DNA from: Prauserella aidingensis
Lineage (GTDB): Bacteria > Actinomycetota > Actinomycetes > Mycobacteriales > Pseudonocardiaceae
Assembly: GCF_024171865.1 (NCBI RefSeq)
Contig: NZ_JAMTCN010000007.1
Coordinates: forward strand, 62,001-126,000
Reading direction: 5' to 3'
Length of the DNA: 64,000 bases
Positions 1 to 8,546 of the stretch are shown piece by piece. Both the position numbers and the translations under genes were made by a program. The notes below the pieces were generated by a model, which did no database searches, had not been told where the DNA came from, and saw only the letters and a list, made by a program, of their open reading frames with translations. Each line of letters opens with the position of its first letter. Position 1 is the stretch's first letter.

Positions 1-1908
1 GCCCCGTTCGGCGGCCCAGCCCGGCTCGGCGTAGGAGTTGAGCGCCGTCTGGGCCTGCATCAGCAGCCGCTGGACGACGCCGACCTCGGTTTCCGCACCG
101 ATGCCGCGCTGCACGAGCGTGACGAAGTCGCGGGCTTTGAGCTCGGCCTCGCGGGTCATCTCCCACGCGGCCGACCAGCACAGGGTGCGGGGGAGCGGGT
201 CGGTGATGTCGCCGATGCGGTCGATCAGCGTCACGAGCGAGTCGTTGTCGAGACGCATGGTGCAGTAGGTCAGGTCGTCGTCGTTGACCAGCACGAGCTT
301 GCCGCGGTCGGCGCCGACGAGGTCGGGCACGTCGGTGCGCTCGCCGTCGATGTCGAGCTCGACGCGCCGGGTACGCACGAGCTTGCCGTCGACGTCGTCG
401 TAGATGCCGACCGCCGCGCGGTGGGTCCGCAGTTCGCCCGCGCCCGGCTTGGCACCGCCCTGCAGGATCGCGAACGACGTGAACCGGCCTTCGGCGTCGG
501 TGTCGAACGCGGGGCGCAGCGAGTTGAGGCCCGTCGTCTCGAGCCACTGGGCGCTCCACCACGACAGGTCGCGGCCGGATGCCTCCTCGAGCGCGGCGAG
601 CAGGTCGGCCAGGGTCGCGTTGCCCCACGCGTGGCGGTCGAAGTACAGCTTCAGCCCGGACAGGAAGTTGTCCTGCCCGACGTAGGCGACGAGCTGTTTC
701 AGGACGCTGGCGCCCTTGGCGTAGGTGATGCCGTCGAAGTTCACCTCGACCGCCTGCAGGTCGACCATGTCGGCGGCGATCGGATGCGTCGAGGGCAGCT
801 GGTCCTGCCGGTACGCCCACGACTTCTCGATGTTGGCGAAACTCGTCCACGCGCCGGTGTACTCGGTCGCCTCGGCCTGGGCGAGGACGCTGGCGAACGT
901 CGCGAACGACTCGTTCAGCCACAGGTCGTCCCACCAACGCATGGTGACCAGGTCGCCGAACCACATGTGCGCCATCTCGTGCAGCAGCGTCTCGGCGCGG
1001 CGTTCGTAGGAGTAGCGGGTGACGCGACTGCGGAAGACGTAGTCCTCGCGGAACGTGACGGCGCCGGCGTTCTCCATCGCCCCGGCGTTGAACTCGGGGA
1101 CGAACAGCTGGTCGTACTTCGAGAACGGGTAGGTCACGCCGAAGTTCTCGTGGTAGAAGGCAAAGCCCTGCTTCGTCTCGGTGAAGAGCCGGTCGGCGTC
1201 CATGTACTCGGCCAGCGACGCCCGGCAGTAGATGCCGAGCGGGATGGTGCCGTGCTCGTCGCGGTACTCGTCGCGCCACTCGGCGTACGGGCCCGCCACC
1301 AGGGCGACCAGGTAGGTCGAGATGCGCTCGGACTCGGCGAACACGAGCCGCACCGCGCCCTCGGGCGTCTCGGACTCGGATTCGACCCGCGCGTTGGAGA
1401 CGACCTTCCAGCCCTTCGGCGCGATGACGGTGAGCCGGTAGGTGGCCTTGAGGTCCGGCTGGTCGAAGCAGGCGAACATGCGCTTGGCGTCGGCCGTCTC
1501 GAACTGCGAGTACAGGTACACCGACTCGTCGACCGGGTCGACGAAGCGGTGCAGGCCCTCGCCGGTGTTCATGTACCGGCAGTCGGCCTCGATCGTCAGC
1601 TCGTTCGTCTCCGCGAGGTCCGGCAGGGTGAGGCCGTCGTCCTCGACGTACCCGTCGACCGGGAGCGGGGCGCCGTTGAGCGTCGCCGACCGCACGCCCT
1701 CGGCGACGATGTCCACCCAGGACTCCGCCCCGGGCCGCGCGGCCGCGAAGGTGATCGTGGTCCTGGAGTCGAACGTCTTCTCGCCGGGACGGCCCCGGCC
1801 GTCGGTGAGGTCGAGAAGGATGTCGTAGGACTGGACGTCGAGCAGGTCGGCGCGCTGCTGCGCGGCGTCCCGGGTCAGGTTGGGCGCGGGCACGGACACC
1901 TCGGTCAT
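1..1908 (-). CDS. pepN: Aminopeptidase N, M1 family (3' end cut by window edge)
   Basis: Cytosolic zinc metallo-aminopeptidase that removes N-terminal residues from peptides. The 636 visible codons begin at ATG 1906-1908 and stay open to base 1, so the C-terminal part (the family usually reaches about 850 residues) lies outside the window. The exopeptidase motif GAMEN is at residues 276-280 and the zinc site HEMAH at 310-314, followed 18 residues later by the third ligand in LWLNES (Glu333). Upstream it faces the divergent DsbA-fold gene at 2105, the same arrangement as Rv2467/Rv2466c in M. tuberculosis (from memory). Family assignment is secure. Confidence 0.95.
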   Translation of the reverse strand, partial: MTEVSVPAPNLTRDAAQQRADLLDVQSYDILLDLTDGRGRPGEKTFDSRTTITFAAARPGAESWVDIVAEGVRSATLNGAPLPVDGYVEDDGLTLPDLAETNELTIEADCRYMNTGEGLHRFVDPVDESVYLYSQFETADAKRMFACFDQPDLKATYRLTVIAPKGWKVVSNARVESESETPEGAVRLVFAESERISTYLVALVAGPYAEWRDEYRDEHGTIPLGIYCRASLAEYMDADRLFTETKQGFAFYHENFGVTYPFSKYDQLFVPEFNAGAMENAGAVTFREDYVFRSRVTRYSYERRAETLLHEMAHMWFGDLVTMRWWDDLWLNESFATFASVLAQAEATEYTGAWTSFANIEKSWAYRQDQLPSTHPIAADMVDLQAVEVNFDGITYAKGASVLKQLVAYVGQDNFLSGLKLYFDRHAWGNATLADLLAALEEASGRDLSWWSAQWLETTGLNSLRPAFDTDAEGRFTSFAILQGGAKPGAGELRTHRAAVGIYDDVDGKLVRTRRVELDIDGERTDVPDLVGADRGKLVLVNDDDLTYCTMRLDNDSLVTLIDRIGDITDPLPRTLCWSAAWEMTREAELKARDFVTLVQRGIGAETEVGVVQRLLMQAQTALNSYAEPGWAAERG

Positions 1909-2104
1909 CGGTCGTGGGTGGACAACAGGACGTCCGCCGATCCAATCATGGCCGCCGCCGCGCGTGCACGGGGAATCGCCAGTGCGTGGGTGGTGGGCGA
2001 GCTCGGTGTGATCGCATGCGCACGCGCGTCGCCGTGGGAACAACCCGCGATGGCGCGGTGTTGGCCCGGATGGACCCACCAGGCCGACCGAGGAGCTACG
2101 TCCC

Positions 2105-2716
2105 ATGACCGAGTCCCGCACCCGCGTCGACTTCTACTTCGATCCGATGTGCCCGTTCGCGTGGATCACCTCACGGTGGATCCTGGAGGTGGAGAAGCAC
2201 CGGGACATCGACCTCAACTTCCGTGTGATGAGCCTGGCCGTGCTGAACTCCGGGCGCGACCTGGCCGACGAGTACGTCGAGCTGATGAAGAAGGCGTGGG
2301 GCCCGGTGCGGGTCGCCGTCGCGCTGGCCCAGCAGCAGGGGGAGCAGGTGCTGCGCGCCTACTACACGGCCTTCGGCACGCGCTACCACAACCAGGACAA
2401 CAAGGACATCGACCTGGTGCTGAAGGAGGCGCTGGCCGAGGTGTCGGCGCCGCCGGAGCTGCTCGACGCGGCGACCTCGAGCGACTACGACGAGGCGCTG
2501 CTCAAGAGCCACCACGAGGGCATGGACCCGGTGGGCATGGACGTCGGTACGCCGACGCTGCACGTCGACGGTGTCGCGTTCTTCGGGCCGGTGCTCTCGT
2601 CCATCCCGCGCGGCGACGACGCGGTGAAGCTGTTCGACGGCGCCGTCGCGATGGCGAGCTACCCGGACTTCTACGAACTCAAGCGCACCCGCACCGGAGA
2701 CCTCAACTTCGACTGA
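2105..2716 (+). CDS. DsbA-fold mycothiol-dependent nitroreductase homologue (Rv2466c family)
   Basis: 203 residues of the DsbA/thioredoxin-like superfamily. The N-terminal strand [11 protein letters not shown] carries the active-site Cys16, and the helical insert and C-terminal [10 protein letters not shown] (cis-Pro region) and ELKRTRT segments are typical of the actinobacterial Rv2466c group, which uses mycothiol in redox reactions. The motif is C-P-F-A, so the second position of a CXXC pair is Ala. A one-cysteine mechanism is an inference. ATG start at 2105, 196 bp from the divergent pepN. Its stop codon abuts the first copy of a 71-bp hairpin repeat. Confidence 0.85.
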   Translation: MTESRTRVDFYFDPMCPFAWITSRWILEVEKHRDIDLNFRVMSLAVLNSGRDLADEYVELMKKAWGPVRVAVALAQQQGEQVLRAYYTAFGTRYHNQDNKDIDLVLKEALAEVSAPPELLDAATSSDYDEALLKSHHEGMDPVGMDVGTPTLHVDGVAFFGPVLSSIPRGDDAVKLFDGAVAMASYPDFYELKRTRTGDLNFD

Positions 2717-2786
2717 GCGCCCGTTGTGGCGCCCCCAAGGGCACGTTGGTTGCGTTGAGTGCAACCACAGTGCCCTTGGGGGCATT
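2716..2786. repeat. 71-bp hairpin repeat, copy A
   Basis: Near-identical to copy B at 4193-4263 in the same orientation; the only mismatch is g2745 versus t4222. A 14-bp perfect inverted repeat (GCCCCCAAGGGCAC at 2731-2744, complement at 2770-2783) is extended by an imperfect inner stem (GGTTGC/GCAACC) around the loop GTTGAGT. It begins on the last base of the stop codon of the nitroreductase-like gene, so it could act as a transcript end. It reads like a dispersed palindromic (REP/MITE-like) element. Confidence 0.85.
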
Positions 2787-2850
2787 GCCAGGCGCAGTAG
2801 GGCTCACAGTGCGGCTGTTCGTGCGCTCAGTGTGAGTAGGCCAGGCTGGA

Positions 2851-3375
2851 TCAGTCCGGCAGGGTCATTTCGGCCCCGTTGATGAGTGCCGAGACGAGGT
2901 TCGCGGCGCCGGTACGGAACGCCACGGCCAGCGCGTACCCGATCGCGGCGTCGGCGGGTTCGGTGTCGGCGCGGCTGACGAGCCACTGCACGAGGAAATC
3001 GCCGTGTTCGTCATCCATCGAGGGTTCGAAGATCTTCTTTCCCGCGCGGATCAGTTGACTTGTGGCGATGGAATTGGGCTTGAACCTGTACTTCGTCCCG
3101 GCGACGCTGACGTCGACTCGGTATGATCGTCTGGTCCATTTTCCTTTCCCCGGGCGAAGTTCCGCGGTGGACCCGTCGACCGTCATCGTCAGTTCGCCGG
3201 CCTCCCGGGAGCCGATGGGAACGAATCGGTTTACGGCCGCGTCCGGGGACCGGGTAATGATGACCGTGGGAACCTTGCCGCCGGAGACTTCGACCCTTCC
3301 GTCAGGGTCGCTGGTGCAAATGGTCAGTTCGTCGTAGAACGGGTCGTCTTCCGTGCGGGTGGCAGTAAGCGGCAT
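2851..3375 (-). CDS. Hypothetical protein, unknown family
   Basis: 174 residues, not recognised. It begins at ATG 3373-3375 and is soluble in character, with no signal peptide. The first two thirds look beta-rich (alternating V/I/T strands such as VPTVIITR and SYRVDVSVAG). The last third is a probable helix containing AIGYALAVAFRTG. Codon use is less GC-biased than in its neighbours (for example the AT-richer stretch around 3110-3250). It shares the repeat-bounded 1.4-kb cassette with the HD-domain gene, 258 bp downstream of it on the same strand. No function is proposed. Confidence 0.6.
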   Translation of the reverse strand: MPLTATRTEDDPFYDELTICTSDPDGRVEVSGGKVPTVIITRSPDAAVNRFVPIGSREAGELTMTVDGSTAELRPGKGKWTRRSYRVDVSVAGTKYRFKPNSIATSQLIRAGKKIFEPSMDDEHGDFLVQWLVSRADTEPADAAIGYALAVAFRTGAANLVSALINGAEMTLPD

Positions 3376-3633
3376 TCGACCTCACCGTCTTGGTCGGCTT
3401 CCGAACCGATGCGCTGCGCATCGGCCGCGCGGCGTTTGCTCGACGACTGCAGGGGTGCGATCGGCGCGCAACGTCGCTGTACTGGCCCGCTCCGGGCGGG
3501 CTGCGATTCTTCGGCGTTGATCTGATGCATGCGGTCTTCGGCGATCGGATCGGCTGACGGCGAGCTGAACACCCCTCCGTCGATGCGGATGCGCATCGAG
3601 CACGCCGTCGACAGCACCCGAAAACAGCCACAC

Positions 3634-4181
3634 CTAGGCTGAACGGGCTGAAACACGGGATTCCGTGCGCTCGACCGACGCTCGAAGGATCGGGGCGGCC
3701 TTCGTCCATGTTCGGTGTACGGGATGTTCGGGCGAGTACCGCCGAAGTATCTCGGATATGCGCTCGTCGTACGTGAGGCGTTCGCCGCCGGGTCCGGTCG
3801 TCAGATCGGCGGTGACAAGCGCATCCATCACCGGGCCGTCCTGGCACGGGAACTCTGCGAGCGCGTCGGACATGCCCCGCTCGGCAGCCTCGTAACGAGC
3901 CCCCGAGTCGTGCGCCACCAGGTTCACGATCTCGCCGGGCCACCCGTGGTCACGCAAGTAACGGGCACCGTCCACAGGGTGAAACCGCGTATCGCCGACC
4001 TTTGGCGCATAACCGATGTCGTGGAGCCAGGCAGCCGCCACCAACGTGTCGCGGCGATCACCGGGGACAGCGCGGCCAGCTCGCCTGCCCGGTTGGCGAC
4101 GCCCTGCACGTGCTCCCAGCGTCGGCCGAGCGGACCGACCAGGGTTTCGGCCAGTGCACGAGCGGCGACCGCGAGCGTCAT
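3634..4181 (-). pseudogene. HD-domain protein, interrupted by a frameshift
   Basis: Two overlapping frames together make one HD-superfamily protein. The first runs from ATG 4179-4181 (MTLAVAARALAETL... RRWEHVQGVANRAGELAAL). The continuation is in another frame (DTLVAAAWLHDIGYAP... FHPVDGARYLRDHG) and ends at TAG 3634-3636. The histidine of RRWEHVQGVA and the HD of LHDIG are the metal ligands of this family, and they fall on opposite sides of the break near 4045-4062. A missing base (or +2) there explains the switch. HD proteins are usually metal-dependent phosphohydrolases. Whether this is true decay or a sequencing error cannot be told from the read. The downstream frame alone would lack the first ligand. 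Confidence 0.7.
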
Positions 4182-4192
4182 GACCTCACGAT

Positions 4193-4263
4193 AGCGCCCG
4201 TTGTGGCGCCCCCAAGGGCACTTTGGTTGCGTTGAGTGCAACCACAGTGCCCTTGGGGGCATT
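4193..4263. repeat. 71-bp hairpin repeat, copy B
   Basis: Second copy of the element at 2716-2786 (70 of 71 bases identical, direct orientation). The arms are GCCCCCAAGGGCAC at 4208-4221 and its complement at 4247-4260. It lies between the 3' end of eutC (4295) and the start of the HD-domain gene (4181), so it could terminate eutBC transcription. The two copies bracket a 1.4-kb cassette. Confidence 0.85.
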
Positions 4264-4294
4264 CAACGCGACGAATCTTCCCCCGGGGGCCTGT

Positions 4295-5017
4295 TCACTC
4301 GTCGGTGAGTAGGCCGCTCGTGTCCTTCAGCTGTACGCCGGTGGCCTCGATGCGGCGGGCTCCGGCGATGAGCCGGGCCAGGGTGCGGGCCGCGTCGGCG
4401 TGGCCGAGTCCGTGCGGGCGGCGGATGTTCGACACGCAGTTGCGTGCCGAGTCCGCCGTTCCCGGAGCCGGAGCCCACGTCAGGTAGGCGCCCAGGCTGT
4501 CGTGTGCCGACAGCCCGGGGCGTTCCCCGATCACCACGAGACCCAGCCGGGCTCCCTGGGCGGCGCCGACGTGGTCGGCGAGCGCCACCCGAGCCTGCGT
4601 CGCGATGACCGGCGGCCCGACCGTCAGGGCGCCGGGCAGCTCCGGAAGCAGCGCCGCGAGGACGCCGGCAGCGTGCCGCGCCGTGGCCTCCGCGGACAGC
4701 CCGTCGGCGACGACGAGCGTGAGGTCCGCGGGAGCGAGCTCCGGCACGTCGGCAGGACGGCGTCCCAGGTCGGGACGACTCAGGTACGTCGCGCGGTCCG
4801 GCGCCGCCGACGGAACGTGGACCGGTTCGCCGAGTCCCAACGCCCGCAGTTCGCCACCGAGCCGGTCCACGTCGAGGCTGCCGTGCACCGCGTCGCGGGC
4901 CAGCGCGAGCGCCTCCGCGGATTCGAGGACGTGGCGGGTCCGCGCCGCGTCCCCGGCCCGGTCCAACCCGATGCGCGCGGGGGTGCGCTGCCGCAGGGGG
5001 TCCCAGAACGTGCTCAT
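4295..5017 (-). CDS. eutC: Ethanolamine ammonia-lyase small subunit
   Basis: 240 residues. Light chain of the adenosylcobalamin-dependent enzyme that splits ethanolamine into acetaldehyde and ammonia. Family features are the N-terminal LRQRTPARIGLDRAG, the central VVADGLSAEAT and GLVVIGERPGLSAHDSLG, and the C-terminal ARNCVSNIRR. Start ATG 5015-5017 overlaps the eutB stop by the ATGA arrangement, so the two are co-translated. No eutA reactivase, carboxysome genes or ethanolamine permease appear in the window. Confidence 0.95.
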   Translation of the reverse strand: MSTFWDPLRQRTPARIGLDRAGDAARTRHVLESAEALALARDAVHGSLDVDRLGGELRALGLGEPVHVPSAAPDRATYLSRPDLGRRPADVPELAPADLTLVVADGLSAEATARHAAGVLAALLPELPGALTVGPPVIATQARVALADHVGAAQGARLGLVVIGERPGLSAHDSLGAYLTWAPAPGTADSARNCVSNIRRPHGLGHADAARTLARLIAGARRIEATGVQLKDTSGLLTDE

Positions 5018-6429
5018 GCGCCCGCCTTCGCCGTCAGTTCCCGCAGGGGAGACTCGGCGGGGTCGACGGCGCGCACCCGGCCGGCGCCGTCGAGCATCCC
5101 CAGTCCCGCCAACCAGGTCTCGAACTCCGGCGCCGGTCGGGTGCCGGTGATCCGTCGCGTGGTCAGCACGTCGTGGAACGAGGTCGACTGGTAGCCGAGC
5201 ATGACGTCGTCGGCACCCGGCACGGTGATCACGAACGTGCAGCCCGCGGCGGTCAGCAACAGCAGGAGCGTGTCCATGTCGTCCTGGTCGGCCTCGGCGT
5301 GGGTCGTGTAGCAGACGTCGACGCCCATCGGCAGTCCCAGCAGCTTGCCGCAGAAGTGGTCCTCGAGCCCGGCGCGCACGATCTGCTTGCCGTCGTACAG
5401 GTACTCCGGTCCGATGAAGCCGACGACGGTGTTGACGATGAGCGGATCGAACACCCGCGCCAGTCCGTAGGCGCGGGCCTCGAGCGTCTGCTGGTCGACA
5501 GGGCGCCCACCGGTGCCGCGGTGCCCGTCGGCGGACAGTGCGGCTCCCTGGCCGGTTTCGAAGTACAGGACGTTGTCGCCGACGGAACCGCGCCCGAGCC
5601 CGCGGGCGGCGTCGTTCGCCTCGGCCAGCATCGCCGGGGTGACGCCGAATCCGTCGTTGGCGCGCTGCGTGCCCGCGATGGACTGGAACGGCAGGTCGAC
5701 CGGTGCGCCCTGCCCGATCAGGTCGATCGTCGTCGTCACGTGCGTCAGCACGCTCGACTGGACGGGGATCTCGTAGCGGGTGCGGATGTCGTCGAGCAGG
5801 TGAAGCAGGTCCCGGACGGTCCGCGGATTGTCCGAGGCCGGGTTCACCCCGATCACCGCGTCGCCCGCGCCGAGCAGCAGTCCGTCGAGCACCGCTCCGG
5901 CGACACCCGCGGGGTCGTCGGCGGGATGATTGGGTTGCAGCCGCGTCGCCAACCTGCCGGGCAGTCCGAGCGTGGTCCGGAACGCCGTGGTCACCGACGT
6001 GGCGGCGGCGACCGACACGAGATCCTGGTTCCGCATCAGCTTCGAGACGGCGGCGACCATCTCCGGGGTGAGCCCCGGTGCGAGGGCGGACAGCCGGGTG
6101 GCCGCGTCGGGTCCCGCCGCGGTGTCCAGCAGCCAGTCGCGCAGCTCGCCGACCGTGTGGTGGCGGACCGGTGCGAAGGCGTCGCCGTCGTGCGTGTCCC
6201 AGATCAGCCGGGTGATGTTGTCGTCCTCCGGCGGCACGACGGGGTCGGTGAGGAAGGTGGTCAACGGCACGTCGGCCAGCGCCCACCGCGCCGCGACGCG
6301 CTCGGCGTCGGACTCGGCGGCGCAGCCGGCCAGCCGGTCGCCGGAACGGTTGGGCGTGGCCTTGGCCAGCAGTTCGACCAGGCCGTCGAAGGTGTAGGTG
6401 CGATCGCGGAGCGTGTGCGAGTACCGCAT
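5014..6429 (-). CDS. eutB: Ethanolamine ammonia-lyase large subunit
   Basis: 471 residues. Catalytic heavy chain that binds ethanolamine and adenosylcobalamin. Recognisable stretches are PPEDDNITRLI, DLVSVAAATSV, FQSIAGTQRANDGFG, YFETGQG, MGVDVCYTTHAEADQDDMD and LGYQSTSFHD. The frame is open further upstream, but ATG 6427-6429 (MRYSHTLRDRTYTF) matches the family N-terminus. The 116-bp gap to the divergent desaturase gene must hold both promoters. No cobalamin riboswitch is visible there. Confidence 0.95.
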   Translation of the reverse strand: MRYSHTLRDRTYTFDGLVELLAKATPNRSGDRLAGCAAESDAERVAARWALADVPLTTFLTDPVVPPEDDNITRLIWDTHDGDAFAPVRHHTVGELRDWLLDTAAGPDAATRLSALAPGLTPEMVAAVSKLMRNQDLVSVAAATSVTTAFRTTLGLPGRLATRLQPNHPADDPAGVAGAVLDGLLLGAGDAVIGVNPASDNPRTVRDLLHLLDDIRTRYEIPVQSSVLTHVTTTIDLIGQGAPVDLPFQSIAGTQRANDGFGVTPAMLAEANDAARGLGRGSVGDNVLYFETGQGAALSADGHRGTGGRPVDQQTLEARAYGLARVFDPLIVNTVVGFIGPEYLYDGKQIVRAGLEDHFCGKLLGLPMGVDVCYTTHAEADQDDMDTLLLLLTAAGCTFVITVPGADDVMLGYQSTSFHDVLTTRRITGTRPAPEFETWLAGLGMLDGAGRVRAVDPAESPLRELTAKAGA

Positions 6430-6545
6430 GCGGCGAGGGTAGTCGTCCGCGGGTGGGTTGTCGGCCCCGAACGGGGGCCTGCACCAGCGGAACGTCGGGG
6501 GAGCGCAGGATGTCACCGCGGCGGTGGCTCGGCGAGTGTTGAGGC

Positions 6546-7727
6546 ATGACGCCCACCTCGGCCGACAGGGCCTCCGCAACCGACACAGCCGCCCACGCCG
6601 AACCTGCGACGACGCGGCACGGCAGCGACTTCGCCGTGTTGTCCCGGCGGATCGCCGCTGCGGGGCTGTTCGCCCGGCGTCCCGGTTACTATGCCGCCCG
6701 CGCGGGCATCGTCGCCGCCCTGTACGGCGGCGGCCTCGCCGCGTTCGTCGCGCTCGGCGACACGTGGTGGCAGCTGCTCGTCGCCGCGTTCTTCGCGGTC
6801 GTGTTCGCCCAGGTCGCGCTGATCTCGCACGACCTGGCGCACCGGCAGGTGTTCCGCACCCGCAGGGCGGGCAAGATTGCCGGGCTCCTCGCGGGCAACC
6901 TCGGCATCGGCATGAGCTACGGCTGGTGGATGGACAAGCACACCCGGCATCACGCCAACCCGAACCACGAGGATCACGATCCGGACGTGGTGCCGGACAT
7001 CCTGGTGTGGTCCCGCGAGCAGGCGCTGGCCAGCAGGGGGCTGCCGCGCATCATCGGACGCAGGCAGGCGCTGTTGTTCTTCCCGCTGCTCACCCTGGAG
7101 GGGTTCAACCTGCACCTTTCCAGCGTGCGCGCCGTGATCGGCCGCCGCGCGAACCGGCGCATCAAGAACCGACGGGTGGAGGCGTCCCTGCTCGCGCTCC
7201 ACATCGCCGGGTACCTCGGTGCATTGCTGCTTGTCCTGTCACCGGGCAAGGCGATCGCGTTCGTCCTGGTGCACCAGGCGCTGTGGGGTGTCTACATGGG
7301 ATCGGTGTTCGCCCCGGGCCACAAGGGCATGCCGACGTTGAAAGCGGGGGAGAGGCTCGACTTCCTCCGCAAGCAGGTGTTGACGACCCGCAACGTGCGC
7401 GGCGGCGTGCTGGTCGACAACGTCATGGGTGGCCTGAACTACCAGATCGAGCACCACCTGTTCCCGCACCTGCCGACGCCGCATCTGCGGAAGGCGCAGC
7501 CGATCGTGCGCCGGTACTGCGAGGAGATCGGCGTGCCGTATCACGAGACCGGACTCGTCGCGTCGTGGCGCGAGGCCCTCGGCCACCTCCACCACGTCGG
7601 CGAGCCACTGCGCAGCGGCGAGCCGACGCATCCAGCGGAACCGACGAATCCCAGGGAGGCGGCGAATACCGGGGAGCCGGCGAATCCGAAGCCCGGGGAC
7701 ACAGGGTGTCCCGGCGAGGCGGCCTGA
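6546..7727 (+). CDS. Membrane fatty acid desaturase
   Basis: 393 residues. Di-iron integral-membrane desaturase that introduces double bonds into acyl chains. The three histidine boxes are present: HDLAH after the second membrane segment, HTRHH about 30 residues later, and QIEHH near the C-terminal third. Hydrophobic segments AAFFAVVFAQVALI, LLALHIAGYLGALLLVL and others give the expected four membrane spans. The final 55 residues are a low-complexity Gly-Glu-Pro/Asn tail (GEPLRSGEP... NPREAANTGEPANP) that is not part of the fold. Regiospecificity cannot be read from the sequence. Confidence 0.9.
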   Translation: MTPTSADRASATDTAAHAEPATTRHGSDFAVLSRRIAAAGLFARRPGYYAARAGIVAALYGGGLAAFVALGDTWWQLLVAAFFAVVFAQVALISHDLAHRQVFRTRRAGKIAGLLAGNLGIGMSYGWWMDKHTRHHANPNHEDHDPDVVPDILVWSREQALASRGLPRIIGRRQALLFFPLLTLEGFNLHLSSVRAVIGRRANRRIKNRRVEASLLALHIAGYLGALLLVLSPGKAIAFVLVHQALWGVYMGSVFAPGHKGMPTLKAGERLDFLRKQVLTTRNVRGGVLVDNVMGGLNYQIEHHLFPHLPTPHLRKAQPIVRRYCEEIGVPYHETGLVASWREALGHLHHVGEPLRSGEPTHPAEPTNPREAANTGEPANPKPGDTGCPGEAA

Positions 7728-7740
7728 CACCGGGTGTCAC
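7694..7740. terminator. Two small hairpins at convergent gene ends (candidate terminator)
   Basis: Two short palindromes, GGGACAC-AGG-GTGTCCC (about 7696-7712) and TGACAC-CGG-GTGTCA (7725-7739), lie across the stop codon of the desaturase and the end of the convergent MBL-fold gene. They could serve as a bidirectional transcript end, but no T-tract follows. Confidence 0.35.
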
Positions 7741-8546
7741 GCCAGCGCCGCCCGGACGACCTCAGGGGGCAGGGGAGCGGCCTCGACGGCGTCGGCGACG
7801 GTGAGCGTGCCGGCCCGGACCGCTGCGCGCAGGTCCGCGAGGGCGCGCAGGTCGTCCCGGGCGCGGGCGACGAACGAGGCGTCGACGGGGTCGCCGTGGC
7901 CGGGTACGACGACACGTGGCCGATGGGCGAGCACGTGGTCGAGGGCGGCGGGCCATGCGGTGAGGTGCGTGTCGGGCCCGAAGGACTCCTCGGTGAACGA
8001 TCCACCCGGTGCGTGCTCGACGAGGTCGCCCGCGAACACGACGTCACCGGCGACGGCGACCACGTCGTGGCCGGTGTGCCCGGGCCCTGGGTGGAACAGC
8101 TCGACGGTGCGGTCGCCGAGGTCCAGTCTCTCCGCACGATCGAAGGTTCGCGTCGGTGTGGCGATCGGCGTCTCCGCGAGGTCGCCTGCCAAGGCGTGCT
8201 CACCGTCGGCCAGGTATCGCTCTGTCCATTCCCGACGGTCTGCCTCCGCGTGTTCCGTCAGTGCGGACCGGCATGCCGTGTGTGACCATATCGGACAGTC
8301 CCCGAACGAGGCGGACAGTGCCGCGGCGCCGAAGGCGTGGTCGAAGTGAGCGTGGGTCAGCACGATCAGGGGCGGCGCCGACGTCACCTCACGTACCGCG
8401 GAGGCCAGCTCCTCGCCCTGGCCGCGCGAGCCACGGGTGTCGACGACCAGGCACCGCTCCGACCCGACGACGAGGCCCACGGTCAGGTCCAACTCGGCGT
8501 ACCGGCGGGTGTACACGCCGGCGGCCTGCTCGATCCACTCAGGCAC
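7737..8546 (-). CDS. MBL-fold metallo-hydrolase
   Basis: 269 residues of the metallo-beta-lactamase superfamily. The metal motif THAHFDHAFG (HXHXDH) is at about residues 64-73, with further ligands in PGHTGHD, the Asp of VFAGDLVEH and the His of VVPGHGDP. The substrate is unknown; the profile is glyoxalase-II/quinoprotein-hydrolase-like. Its start overlaps the end of the upstream ComB-like gene by 8 bases, so the two probably share a transcript. Confidence 0.88.
   Translation of the reverse strand: MPEWIEQAAGVYTRRYAELDLTVGLVVGSERCLVVDTRGSRGQGEELASAVREVTSAPPLIVLTHAHFDHAFGAAALSASFGDCPIWSHTACRSALTEHAEADRREWTERYLADGEHALAGDLAETPIATPTRTFDRAERLDLGDRTVELFHPGPGHTGHDVVAVAGDVVFAGDLVEHAPGGSFTEESFGPDTHLTAWPAALDHVLAHRPRVVVPGHGDPVDASFVARARDDLRALADLRAAVRAGTLTVADAVEAAPLPPEVVRAALA

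Noticed and set aside
421-2835. Very long open frame on the plus strand opposite pepN
   Set aside because: It is antisense to the clear M1 peptidase and has Arg/Val/Gly-rich composition with no family likeness. High GC makes such shadow frames common (also 4295-6586 beyond eutC, 14734-17979 and 22669-25686).
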